Shown: positions 1 to 8,321 of the stretch, piece by piece | How the letters are laid out: every line of letters starts with the position of its first letter | How positions within the stretch are numbered: position 1 is the first letter of the stretch | Source: CAYPIE01 sp964410665 | GTDB lineage: Bacteria; Planctomycetota; Planctomycetia; Gemmatales; Gemmataceae | Direction of reading: 5' to 3' | Assembly (NCBI GenBank): GCA_964410665.1 | Contig: CAYPIE010000006.1 | Location: 1 to 64,000 of the forward strand | DNA length: 64,000 nt | The notes under the pieces: generated by a model | Told to the model about the DNA's origin: nothing | The model's input: the letters and a program-made list of their open reading frames with translations, nothing else | The model's database searches: none | Made by a program: the position numbers and the translations under genes

Positions 1-141
1 AGGAATCGCCCCGGTTTGTCCGGCCAGATCCGGGTGGCACACTTGGCCGCCACTTCAATGGAGGGGGTCAATTAGGAAGCATGCTGCCGCGAACTGGCAT
101 CGATCAGCGAGAAAGTTGCACGAGAGATGGGCTTTTTGGAA

Positions 142-165
142 GGGCTCTGCAACATCGCAGAGCCC
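142..165 (-). terminator. putative terminator hairpin
   Basis: A perfect 9-bp inverted repeat (GGGCTCTGC / GCAGAGCCC) with a 6-nt loop lies about 25 nt past the stop codon of the minus-strand TIGR03067 gene. On the minus strand it is followed by TTCCAAAAAG, not a clean T-tract, so an intrinsic terminator is plausible but not certain. Bases 1-141 hold no gene I can support. Confidence 0.5.
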
Positions 166-189
166 GCCTTGGCTGCAATTGGCCCATCG

Positions 190-1047
190 TTAACGCAACT
201 TCCATTCAATGCGACGTTGCCCGGTTTGATTATCAATGTAGAGTACTTCCGATGGGCTGATGGAGGTGATCCGATAGGAATATACCTGACCCTGCGTCTC
301 CTTCAGCGTCGAAGCGGATACTTTGAGAATCAACTCCCCATCCTCGAGACGCCATGTGCCACTGGACCGATCTGAGCCAGAAAATACCTTCTTGAGGCCC
401 TTCTTGTAGGTGATCTCCACGCTGAAGCTGCCATCGGGATTCAGCGTCAATTTCCGAACATCCTTATCGGTCTGATGACCCCAAGTACCGATCAACATTT
501 GACGCATCGACGGCTGAGTTGGCAAGGTTGCTTTTGCTGGTGGCGGAGGCGTCGTGGAGATGGTCAGCGGTGGCAGGGGCTCCTTTACTCGTCGCAGGGT
601 CATGAGCACCGCCTCGGACCCCACCAGGGACGAGAATTGCCTCGGGCGTGCGGTCGCATTGGAACCCGGTAGGCACATAAGGAGCGTGTCTCCATCACGC
701 ATATAAATCCCTTTCGCCCCTACCTTGACCGTCCCCGCCAAGTCAATTGACTTGGGTTGGGTTGATGGGTCAATCACAAAAGCGACTGTACGCACGTTAC
801 CATCGGGGCCTGTAAATACGATGGAATGGTCCTTAATCACAAACTTGCCGTTGCGAAATAAAGACTGAGAGACTGTCGTTAGGGCAACAGGCTGGCCATC
901 TTCAATGACGGAAAGAACCTGCCAGGTTCCATCCAGAGAACCGGCTGCAGCATGGCTGGCGTTCACCTGTTCAGTAGCGAAAAGATCGCCGCCGAGGGCG
1001 AAGGACACCGTCAAGACGCAGGCAAGGGTCTCGAACCGAGCACTCAT
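190..1047 (-). CDS. secreted TIGR03067-domain protein with C-terminal lipocalin-like domain
   Basis: The protein has 285 residues. I chose the ATG at 1047 because GGAAAGGA sits 6 nt upstream and the next residues form a signal peptide (MSARFETLACVLTVSFALG). An earlier in-frame start would add about 70 unlikely residues. Residues about 38-155 match the planctomycete TIGR03067 pattern: LDGTW start, an I-D-P-S-T-Q-P-K-S-I-D-L stretch, and KGIY followed by a polar strand. Residues about 180-285 form a second small beta-rich unit (IGTW...LNPDGSFSVEI...GTWRLEDGELIL), like lipocalin-type DUF5004 repeats. TIGR03067 proteins are abundant in planctomycetes and have no established biochemical role. A second TIGR03067 protein lies 1.2 kb upstream on the same strand. 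Family call is confident; function is unknown. Confidence 0.85.
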   Translation of the reverse strand: MSARFETLACVLTVSFALGGDLFATEQVNASHAAAGSLDGTWQVLSVIEDGQPVALTTVSQSLFRNGKFVIKDHSIVFTGPDGNVRTVAFVIDPSTQPKSIDLAGTVKVGAKGIYMRDGDTLLMCLPGSNATARPRQFSSLVGSEAVLMTLRRVKEPLPPLTISTTPPPPAKATLPTQPSMRQMLIGTWGHQTDKDVRKLTLNPDGSFSVEITYKKGLKKVFSGSDRSSGTWRLEDGELILKVSASTLKETQGQVYSYRITSISPSEVLYIDNQTGQRRIEWKLR

Positions 1048-1237
1048 CAGCATTCCTTTCCCGAAGAGCAGATTCTTTACGGCTCGAGAACGTAGCAAAG
1101 TGTATGAATCGCGGCAAGATCGCCTCACCACTGGAGGAGAAGTTTCCAATGGGGAGCAGAGACAACACAATAGAATATTCAACTTTGTGTAAGCAAGTTG
1201 ATCAACCCACCTCTGCCAAAGGTTTCGCTGCTTCTTT

Positions 1238-1951
1238 TTACTCACCCGGCTTGGTAAACATGGCATCGTTTACGGTCAGATTATTCGTGACATTCGTGAA
1301 CTCCATGTTGACATTGACAGGTCCGGACACTTTCAACCTTCGAGCCACGGCAACGCCATCGACTTTCTGGTAGTCGCTCATACGAATATCTAGCTCCCCG
1401 CCATTGAAAAAGGGAGTTGTCATTCGCCCAAGCATATATGTATTGACATTAATATAAAGTTTCACTTTGGTGTCATCGGGGGAAGTCCCTTGCAGTACGA
1501 AGAACGGTGTACCGTCGACGGTCTCCTTCCCTTCATAAGAGAGCTTCGGAAAATCCGCCTTGAGGTCGACAAGAGCGTAAAGGTTGGATTCGCGCTTTTC
1601 TTGGGCCGTTTCTTCCTCGGACATCGGCATGGTGCCTACACCCGGGATATGCCTCCAGGCATTTTTCCCATCAAAAACCTCGACAATCGTCCCGACATTC
1701 GGGATGTCTGCCTCAACACGCCGCAGATTCGGTGCTTTCTGCGTGATCGTCATTTTCCACGGTCCCTGGCCGGATACATCGATCGTGCCTTCAAGTTGCC
1801 GGGTCTTCACCTTTTTGTTGGCCTCGATGCCACCAATCGCCTTTTCGTACTTCGCGACGATCTCATCGAGTTTCGGGTCCGCCGCGAAGAGACTATTCAC
1901 CGAGAGGGCGGGTACCAACAGCATGGCGAATGAAAATGTGAACCTACGCAT
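1238..1951 (-). CDS. secreted LolA-like (outer-membrane lipoprotein-sorting type) protein
   Basis: The protein has 237 residues. The start at 1951 (MRRFTFSF) is supported by AGGAG about 9 nt upstream and by the signal peptide that follows, ending near SLFAAD. An upstream in-frame start lacks both. The mature part has a helix (DEIVAKYEKAIGG) and then a run of beta strands with the order typical of LolA/LolB-fold proteins: KMTITQKAPNLRR, GTIVEVFDGKNAW, then KLYINVNTYMLGRM. This suggests a periplasmic hydrophobic-ligand or lipoprotein-handling protein. In planctomycetes such proteins are usually annotated only by fold, so the substrate is unknown. It lies between the two TIGR03067 genes on the same strand with about 200-nt gaps, so one transcript is possible but not shown. 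Confidence 0.75.
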   Translation of the reverse strand: MRRFTFSFAMLLVPALSVNSLFAADPKLDEIVAKYEKAIGGIEANKKVKTRQLEGTIDVSGQGPWKMTITQKAPNLRRVEADIPNVGTIVEVFDGKNAWRHIPGVGTMPMSEEETAQEKRESNLYALVDLKADFPKLSYEGKETVDGTPFFVLQGTSPDDTKVKLYINVNTYMLGRMTTPFFNGGELDIRMSDYQKVDGVAVARRLKVSGPVNVNMEFTNVTNNLTVNDAMFTKPGE

Positions 1952-2202
1952 AATCCATACTCCTGGGTAGAAAGAAAAGCCGCAATGGCAGCTTGCGCAG
2001 TGATTGAACCCCAAGCAGAGCCGATTCGCTACGCAAGCTACCCTCTCAGGCTATTCGCTCCAAGAGCGTCTATATTCGTCTATGTACCGGCAAATCACGG
2101 GGATTTGTCGGACTTCCAAAACACTTGATGACTTCGATAGTCTCTTCACACGAGGTTGAACAACTTGCATCCCCTTGGGCCTTCGGGCATCCACATGCTC
2201 GC

Positions 2203-2643
2203 TTAATCTTTATTTCGTTCGAACACCTGAAGGAGCCGGCCACTGCCCGCTTCCGCAGTGAGAGCATCCGGTCGGTCGTCTCCCTCGAGAGCCAAACAGA
2301 TGGTGAGCTTATCTCCTTTGAGTTCGTAGATCCCTTGAACTTTGCTTCCCGCAAGCGGTCCATCCGACACCGAAATGTCGATGACCGGGGGCTTCTTGGT
2401 CGGGTCAACCGTATAGGTCGCCTTCGAGACGACCATGTCTCCCGACTTGATGATGCGCTCTTTTCCTTTCACGATCAGACGAAAGTTACGAAACCGGTCC
2501 TCGGGCACGGGTTGGCCATCCCGGGTGATGGCGAGAATCTTCCACTCCCCTTGAAACGGCTTGAGCTTTGCTTTCGGCGTATCTTCGGCAGTTCCCGAAA
2601 CCGCCATGACCAACATCGCAAGGGTTGCACACTTCCACTTCAT
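2203..2643 (-). CDS. secreted TIGR03067-domain protein
   Basis: The protein has 146 residues and is a single TIGR03067 domain behind a signal peptide (MKWKCATLAMLVMAVSGTA). The hallmark elements are in order: FQGEWKI near residue 30, DGQPVPEDRF, a strand LIVKGKERII, the VDPTKKPPVIDI stretch, and GIYELKGDKLTICLA near the end. The length is typical for single-domain members. It is a paralogue of the first half of the protein at 190-1047. The family role is unknown. It lies 192 nt downstream of the DUF3179 gene on the same strand. Bases 1952-2202 hold no recognisable gene. Confidence 0.88.
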   Translation of the reverse strand: MKWKCATLAMLVMAVSGTAEDTPKAKLKPFQGEWKILAITRDGQPVPEDRFRNFRLIVKGKERIIKSGDMVVSKATYTVDPTKKPPVIDISVSDGPLAGSKVQGIYELKGDKLTICLALEGDDRPDALTAEAGSGRLLQVFERNKD

Positions 2644-2835
2644 GATCGCATTCTCCGATTACGAAAAAAACTCCCCAGCCTTGGGTCCGGGACTCAGGCC
2701 GATGAAGGAAAAGCCAAGGCCATCTAGCCAGGTGTTCCATCCTGGCATCTTCCCAGGATCATACCGAAATCCACATCCAGCACTGCGACCGCCTTCGAGA
2801 TAGCCTCGAGCAGGGGGCGGTCTGCCTGTTTTGAG

Positions 2836-3822
2836 TCAATCGGCGTAGATGTCGCCATCCGGATAAAAACGCATCCAAGCACTTCGCAGCCACATGACCG
2901 CGGGTAGTCGCTTTAGAGACTGTTCCCCAGAGACACCCGTCAGCGGATTCCACTCCTTACCCGTTGCATCAACCAACTTGCCATCCTTCCAGTTGAAAGT
3001 CCGGTCGTCGCGTGCAAAAGCCGCGAAGGCCCAGCGTTCTGGATCAAACGTCACGACCACATTCTCGGTGCCGATCCGGTCGTTGATCATGTGTTGCTCA
3101 AGCAAATGGGGGAGTGGGTAGAACTTGAGCTCGCCACCCGGATCACCGACGGAGATTCCGCCGGTTTTGGGTCGAGCCTTGAGCTCGAACCGGGGGTCGC
3201 GTCCTTTGCGGACATTCAGCACCAGAGTCTTGGGATATTCTTCGCGCCAGCTCTTCCACGTGGTCACCGTGCTCGGTAAAAACTTGAGTGACTGGCCTTT
3301 GTAGTCGCCCACTACCGCTTCCCCGGTGGTATGGATCCACAAAGAAACAGTTTCCCGGTCATACATGACAAAGGAGCGTTCGTATAAAAATCGTGCGTGC
3401 TCAAACGAGAGCGTTTTGCCATCGAGTCGTCGGCTATACACTACAGCCGTTTGGCAGAGTGGTCACCACGATGGAGCGATGGGCTCGCCCCCACAGGTGT
3501 CGTTAAGCAGCTCGAAGATGCCCCCGCCGCCAAACATCATGGTCAATGGATAAGCACGTGCTTCGCCATTGATGTCGACTCCGATCACCGGCTCATCGTC
3601 CCCCAGGTCACTCTTTTTAGCCTTGATCATCGGTGGGTTTTGCACGGCCTCGTTGACGGGAACATCTCCTTTCTCCAACTCTTCAATGATGCCTCGCTGA
3701 CGAGCAGCAAAGTTGTAGGCCGACTTGGGTTTTGACTCTTGCACAGGTGCACAAGACAGTGCAACCAGCGGCAGTAGCAACACTGCCCAACCGGACATGG
3801 ACATGGTTCGACTCAATAACAT
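2836..3822 (-). CDS. DUF3179 protein with in-frame TGA at a conserved Cys: candidate selenoprotein
   Basis: Two open stretches in one frame (3466-3822 and 2836-3462) are separated only by TGA at 3463-3465. Reading through gives 328 residues. I chose the ATG at 3822 because GGAG lies 8 nt upstream and a signal or lipoprotein-like segment follows (WAVLLLPLVALSC). Residues about 70-300 match DUF3179: a VIGVDINGEARAYP strand, LLNDTCGGEP, then SW-TGA-PLCQTAVVYSRRLDG and later VMYDRETVSLW. Family members carry Cys at the TGA position (the Y/W-CPLC motif), so the translated motif would be U120-P-L-C123. A hairpin fitting the bacterial SECIS rules starts 16 nt after the TGA (3431-3449). The alternative is a point nonsense mutation making a pseudogene. 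The downstream half has no other lesion, and residues past the TGA keep family motifs. The DUF3179 function is unknown; the UxxC motif would suggest thiol/selenol redox chemistry. Confidence 0.75.
3431..3449 (-). promoter_or_regulatory. candidate bacterial SECIS hairpin downstream of the in-frame TGA
   Basis: On the minus strand, CGGCTGT and ATAGCCG pair as a 7-bp stem with one G-U pair, closing a 5-nt loop AGTGT. The loop has G as its second base, and 20 nt separate the TGA from the loop. Published bacterial SECIS rules, as I know them, ask for a 4-16 bp upper stem, a 3-14 nt loop with G among the first two bases, and 16-37 nt between UGA and loop. All are met. Hairpins of this size also arise by chance, so this is supporting evidence only. 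Confidence 0.5.
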
Positions 3823-4021
3823 GAATGATAACTCCATAATTTATCGATACGATTCTCGCGGCTACGCGGGGAATCACTCATCAGTGTATAGCAATCCGCG
3901 AACCAAGACGAGAGTTGAGCCTGGACTCACCAATGCAAAAGCTCGCCCTCAACTGATGGATCCGATACCCTTGAGATTCCTCGATGATTCCCACCGCGCA
4001 ACCGAGCGATGAGGCCAACCC
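3823..4021. promoter_or_regulatory. divergent intergenic spacer
   Basis: This 199-nt spacer lies between the DUF3179 gene (minus) and the OB-fold lipoprotein gene (plus), so both promoters should lie here. I could not pick convincing -35/-10 boxes. Confidence 0.4.
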
Positions 4022-4456
4022 ATGCGAGCCACCCTGATCATGAGTTTGTTCTTCTGCTGCATGTTGAGTGCTTGCAGTACGCCGAAAGACCCAGAGCCCA
4101 CGCGGTTGGCGATCGTTCCAGCCGCTGAAGCACGCCAACACCTCGATGAGATCTGTACGGTGGAAATGACCGTCCGCTCGAGCAAACATGAGGTCGACAA
4201 GGAGTTATACTATTTAGACTCCGAGGCGGACTATAAAGACCCGAGAAACCTCGCCGTGGTGATCCTCGAAAAACACCTGCCAGCATTTCGGGACCAGGGT
4301 ATCGATCAACCAAACGACTACTATCAAGGGAAACGAATCCGGGTAACTGGCAACATCATTTTCGAGGATGACCAGTACCAGATCAATGTCCGCGAGCCCG
4401 GTCAAATCGAGATGGTGAAGACCCCTGATGCCGGCGATGTTTCAGAACGCCAATAG
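4022..4456 (+). CDS. OB-fold-like lipoprotein
   Basis: The protein has 144 residues with a lipoprotein signal peptide: hydrophobic MSLFFCCMLSAC, with lipobox LSAC at Cys18. The mature part (about 35-130) begins AAEARQHLDEICTVEMTV and later has AVVILEKHLPAF and GKRIRVTGNIIFEDDQYQINV. This follows the planctomycete OB-fold/tRNA_anti-like pattern in which an ARxHxGE-type strand opens a small beta barrel. The start has GAGG upstream. The gene is first of a tight plus-strand cluster, with gaps of 41 and 14 nt to the next two genes. The molecular role is unknown; the fold call is moderate. Confidence 0.7.
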   Translation: MRATLIMSLFFCCMLSACSTPKDPEPTRLAIVPAAEARQHLDEICTVEMTVRSSKHEVDKELYYLDSEADYKDPRNLAVVILEKHLPAFRDQGIDQPNDYYQGKRIRVTGNIIFEDDQYQINVREPGQIEMVKTPDAGDVSERQ

Positions 4457-4497
4457 CGGCATCATAAGGCTTCAACGGCTCTCGCAGGAGTGAACCC

Positions 4498-5127
4498 ATG
4501 GGACAATTCAAGCAGCGACTGCTCGTGTTCATCGGAGTGGGTGCGAATCAGCAAGCCGTGCAGGCCGAAAGCCACTTCCGGTCGGTTGCCCAGATGATGA
4601 GCTTGCCCTGGCGCGTCGAATCGCGATCAACCGACGCCGAGATTGAAGATGCCCACTGGGTGGTCGTGCTCGGTGAGGGAGCGGAGTTGGGTCGGTTGCA
4701 GGAACGCCTGCGTAGCCGGGGTGACACCGTCGAGTTTTGGGCGAATGGGGAATCGGCCGTTCCCATCGAGCAAGCGGTCATGGATTTGGTGGCAAGGCTA
4801 CTCGGCGGTGGCAAACCTAGGGGAATAACCCCGAGCGAACCCGCCACCTCAGCTCCAATACCCCCGAGCCCACCCAAGCCTCCGAAGCCGATCACGCTCA
4901 AGGTCGGCCGAGAAACCGCTGGCCGCCGTGGCAAGGGTGTCACTACCATCTTTGATATGCCCTTCGGCGAAGCCAAAGTACAAGAGCTCGCTGGGATCCT
5001 CAAGCAACGCTGTGGTACCGGCGGGACCGTCAAGGGGGGACGGATCGAGATCCAAGGCGACCAACGCGAGCGGATCATCGCCGAGTTGGAGAAGCTCGGC
5101 TATAAAGTCAAACGCGTGGGTGGCTAG
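4498..5127 (+). CDS. SUI1/eIF1-domain protein with an N-terminal phosphatase-like domain
   Basis: The protein has 209 residues, and the start has AGGAG 7 nt upstream. Residues about 130-209 are a SUI1 (YciH/eIF1-like) domain: LKVGRETAGRRGKGVTTI, then a lone helix and CGTGGTVKGGRIEIQGDQ, ending GYKVKRVGG. Free-standing bacterial SUI1 proteins are about 110 residues and resemble eIF1. Residues 1-105 form an alpha/beta unit (LLVFIGVGANQQAVQAESHF, HWVVVLG, AVMDLVARLL) whose order of strands and helices resembles low-molecular-weight tyrosine phosphatases, but the catalytic CX5R loop is missing. A Pro-rich linker (about 112-130) joins the parts. The SUI1 call is firm; the N-terminal call is an inference from pattern. 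Confidence 0.82.
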   Translation: MGQFKQRLLVFIGVGANQQAVQAESHFRSVAQMMSLPWRVESRSTDAEIEDAHWVVVLGEGAELGRLQERLRSRGDTVEFWANGESAVPIEQAVMDLVARLLGGGKPRGITPSEPATSAPIPPSPPKPPKPITLKVGRETAGRRGKGVTTIFDMPFGEAKVQELAGILKQRCGTGGTVKGGRIEIQGDQRERIIAELEKLGYKVKRVGG

Positions 5128-5141
5128 ATCTTTGCTTTCTT

Positions 5142-5708
5142 GTGCCGATATCTCGGATGAACGGATACCCTTCCTCGGTCAGTGGGTCTTTCTCGCTGCG
5201 TCACAGTCTGGTCGTGGTGGCTTGCCTCACCGTTGTGCTGAGGTTACTGGGCTGGATGACTACCTGGGAAATGTTACCGATCAACCCCGACCTCGAACGA
5301 GCCCCCTTGCACTCGGAAACAGCCCGGTTCATTCGCTGGTGGCTGCGGAGCGCACTCATCGTCGGGGTGGCCCTACCGGTTTTGGCATTCTTGATAGGCA
5401 TCCGTCGAAGGGACCTACGGCAGGCATTTGGTTTATACCTACTCGTTCTCGCAGGGCAAATCGCCACCGAAATGATGATGCGTCGTACCTTCTTCAGCTC
5501 CATGCTGGTTTTGATCGGTACCGCCTATACTGCCTATCGGCTCTGGCAATTGTGGCAGGGTATTCGGCTAGTTCGCTCGAGCAACCAGGTCAGCAACGTT
5601 GGACGTCGGCTCGCCCTCAGTCTACTCTGGCTGTTGTTTGCCTTCTGGGGAATCAACTTGACGGTAATCCTGGTGTTCATTGAGTGGCCGCGACTGTTTG
5701 TCCACTAA
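5142..5708 (+). CDS. hypothetical multi-pass membrane protein
   Basis: The protein has up to 188 residues. A GTG at 5142 and an ATG at 5157 are both possible starts; neither has a strong ribosome-binding site. Four to five hydrophobic segments are visible: near residues 20-38 (SLVVVACLTVVLRLLGW), 68-86 (ALIVGVALPVLAFLIG), 95-108, 116-132 and 155-183. No family motif is recognised. It starts 14 nt after the SUI1-domain gene, so the two are probably co-transcribed. I cannot assign a function. Confidence 0.65.
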   Translation: MPISRMNGYPSSVSGSFSLRHSLVVVACLTVVLRLLGWMTTWEMLPINPDLERAPLHSETARFIRWWLRSALIVGVALPVLAFLIGIRRRDLRQAFGLYLLVLAGQIATEMMMRRTFFSSMLVLIGTAYTAYRLWQLWQGIRLVRSSNQVSNVGRRLALSLLWLLFAFWGINLTVILVFIEWPRLFVH

Positions 5709-5878
5709 CGTCTCCGTTCCCCATTGGATTGTCCTTTCTTCTGGACGCGTCGGCACCATGGAGTATTCCCTTGGTCTAGGGTGTTGACGCAAACGCAACT
5801 GGAGCTACAACGGTGCTGGGACCAACGCGGTGTGCGCTGGCAATGTCGAGCCGACCCGTTTGAAGGAACGCTTCCAGC

Positions 5879-8260
5879 ATGAACACCACCTACCCTAGGC
5901 TGCAACGGCCCCCCACAGACCGATACACAGGTAGCGACCACTTTCGGTGTTGTAGGAACCAGCGTCACTTTGCTGCATTTCTGGTCTGTCTACTAACACT
6001 AAGCTGGGCCGATCTGATTGACGGGGCTGAGAGCATCGAAAGCGAACGCCTTGCGATTACCGTCGATGTCGAGCACCAACAGTTTCGCATCCTCGACAAG
6101 ACCGTTGGTAGCACGTTTGTGCCCAGGGGCAAGTTCGTTCGCCCGATCGCGTCAGTCAAAGCGAGCTCGGTCCAGGATCAGGTCTGGGGCCCAGGAAGGC
6201 AGTTGACGGTCAAACACAACAATGGCTGGAGCACCCTCATCCGCTTGTTCTCGGACCAGCCCTTCGCTCACTTCCACACCATAGCAGCCAACCCTACGGA
6301 CAAGCCACTATCGCTAAAAAGGGCAAACCTCCTGGAATTCGATTATGATCTCGGCATTCCCGTGGATCGAGTACGCACCCTAGGCACCAGCGGGCTGCAC
6401 ACTCCCGCGGCTCCCGGCAGCTACACCTTTGCCGCGGCCGCCGACCCCGAGTCAAGACGCGGCGTCGTCTGCGGCTGGCTTACTCACGAGCGCGGCGTCG
6501 GGGTGTTCTTCCCACGCAGCGCTGACGGCCGCAATTCCATGGCCACGCGCATCGAGTTTGGCCAATTCCGGGTCGAGCCTCGGGCCCAGCGGCCGCTCGA
6601 TATCCTGCTCATTGGCCGGTTTGATGATGCCCGGCTCGGGCTCGAGGCGTACGCCAACGCGGTAGCCCGGCAGTACGACATCCACCTCAAACCGCAGCCC
6701 GCCGTCTACTGCACTTGGTATCACGCTGGAGCCTCCAACGAGGAAAACCTCGCCGAGAACACTCGATTCGCCGCCAAGCACCTTAAGCCGTTCGGTCTGG
6801 ATGTGATGCAGATTGATGACAAGTGGCAGTCAATCCTACCAAAGGGTTTCGACCATCAGGGCAAGATCCAAACGACTGGACCGATCAAAGTCTTCGTCGA
6901 CGCCAACGCCAACTACCCCGGTGGTATGGCACTAACCGCGAAGCTCATCGGTTCAAAGGGCATGACTCCGGGGATCTGGTTCATGCCCTTCGCCGGGAAC
7001 TTCCGAAACCCATACTTCGATGAGGACTTGTTCGCCAAGAAGGCCGACGGCACCCCCTTCCACGATGGTCTCTGGTCCGGCACCTGCCTGGACCTAACCC
7101 AGGCCAAGGCCCAGGCCTTCGTTGCCCAACGGGTCAAACGCATTCACGGTTGGGGCTATCGCTATTTCAAGCTTGATGGTATGCACACCGGTGCCCCCAG
7201 CCACAACCTCTACGTGCACAAGAAGTACCGCGACGACACCTTCCCTGATAGCCGGCTACATGACCTCGACATGACTCACATCCAGGCATACCGCAAAGGA
7301 CTTCAAATCGTCCGCGACAACGCACCGGACACTTTCATCCTAGGCTGCAACGTCTCGCAAAACATGATCTCGATGGGACCAGCCTTCGGCCTCATCGACG
7401 CGATGCGGATTGGTCCCGACAACGGTGGTGCTGCCCGAGGCAAGTGGAACCAAGTAAAGCTCGGCGCCTGGCACGGTAGCACTCTGTACTTCCTTAACGG
7501 GCGTATTTGGCATAACGACCCCGATCCAGTCTATGTGCGTCCGAGCAATCCACTGGACAAGGCCCGGCTGATGTGCTCGTGGGTGGCTGTCAGCGGCTCG
7601 ATGCTGACAACCAGCTACCAGTTCTCCAGGCTTCCTGAAGAACGTCTCGACCTGCTCAAGCGGACCATGCCCGGGACGGGATTGTGTGGCCGCCCAGCCG
7701 ACCTGTTTGAGACCGACCAACCCCGGATCTGGCTGCTCACGGATAAGCGGCGAAGAGTTCGTCGCGATGTGATCGGCCTATTCAACTGGGACGAGGAACA
7801 ACCTGCGGAAATGAACTACGAAATGGGCAAGCTTGGCCTCGATCCCAATATCCGCTATGTGGCTTACGATTTCTGGAAGAAAACGTTCATCGAACCGATC
7901 CGTGGTACGCTCAAGCAGACCCTGCCGGGCGGCACCTGCTGCATCTTGGCAGTGCGTCCAGAAGCCAATCATCCACAATTGTTGAGCACCTCCCGCCACA
8001 TTGCCCAATGCATCGTCGACGTCCTGCAGGAATCGTGGGATCCTGTCTCGAGAACTCTACGCGGCAAGAGTCGCGTCGTGGCCGGGGACCCGTACGAATT
8101 TCGCATCGCCCTCCCCAAGGGGTCCAAATGGGAAGTCGAATCCGCAACGGCTGGGGCCGATCAACTTACTCAGATCAAGACCAACAAGCTCGGCGTATGC
8201 CTTGTGTTTACTCCCGAACGTTCGGGGGAGGTCGACTGGCAAATCCAGTTCCGAGAGTAG
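5879..8260 (+). CDS. secreted GH36-like alpha-galactosidase (melibiase family)
   Basis: The protein has 793 residues, and the start is preceded by GAAGGA. A long N-region leads to a hydrophobic segment near residues 31-50 (FAAFLVCLLTLSWADLI), a likely export signal. Residues about 55-270 are a beta-sandwich N-domain. The TIM barrel follows with VYCTWYHAG, DVMQIDDKWQ, TPGIWFMPF and YRYFKLDGM. The Asp of KLDG (about residue 433) fits the nucleophile of clan GH-D enzymes, and an Asp near 514 (RIGPDN) could be the acid/base. The C-terminal part is a beta domain. Expected activity is hydrolysis of alpha-galactosides or related sugars outside the cytoplasm. The convergent amidohydrolase gene begins 62 nt beyond its end. 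The glycosidase call is firm, the exact substrate is not. Confidence 0.8.
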   Translation: MNTTYPRLQRPPTDRYTGSDHFRCCRNQRHFAAFLVCLLTLSWADLIDGAESIESERLAITVDVEHQQFRILDKTVGSTFVPRGKFVRPIASVKASSVQDQVWGPGRQLTVKHNNGWSTLIRLFSDQPFAHFHTIAANPTDKPLSLKRANLLEFDYDLGIPVDRVRTLGTSGLHTPAAPGSYTFAAAADPESRRGVVCGWLTHERGVGVFFPRSADGRNSMATRIEFGQFRVEPRAQRPLDILLIGRFDDARLGLEAYANAVARQYDIHLKPQPAVYCTWYHAGASNEENLAENTRFAAKHLKPFGLDVMQIDDKWQSILPKGFDHQGKIQTTGPIKVFVDANANYPGGMALTAKLIGSKGMTPGIWFMPFAGNFRNPYFDEDLFAKKADGTPFHDGLWSGTCLDLTQAKAQAFVAQRVKRIHGWGYRYFKLDGMHTGAPSHNLYVHKKYRDDTFPDSRLHDLDMTHIQAYRKGLQIVRDNAPDTFILGCNVSQNMISMGPAFGLIDAMRIGPDNGGAARGKWNQVKLGAWHGSTLYFLNGRIWHNDPDPVYVRPSNPLDKARLMCSWVAVSGSMLTTSYQFSRLPEERLDLLKRTMPGTGLCGRPADLFETDQPRIWLLTDKRRRVRRDVIGLFNWDEEQPAEMNYEMGKLGLDPNIRYVAYDFWKKTFIEPIRGTLKQTLPGGTCCILAVRPEANHPQLLSTSRHIAQCIVDVLQESWDPVSRTLRGKSRVVAGDPYEFRIALPKGSKWEVESATAGADQLTQIKTNKLGVCLVFTPERSGEVDWQIQFRE

Positions 8261-8321
8261 AGGCATCGATGCGATTGACGATGATCGAGCAACCCTACAA
8301 CGTTCTGCCCCGCTCATCAGG

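Noticed and set aside
1..189. Possible start of another minus-strand gene at the left edge
   Set aside because: A short coding-like stretch can be read, but it is too short and shows no motif.
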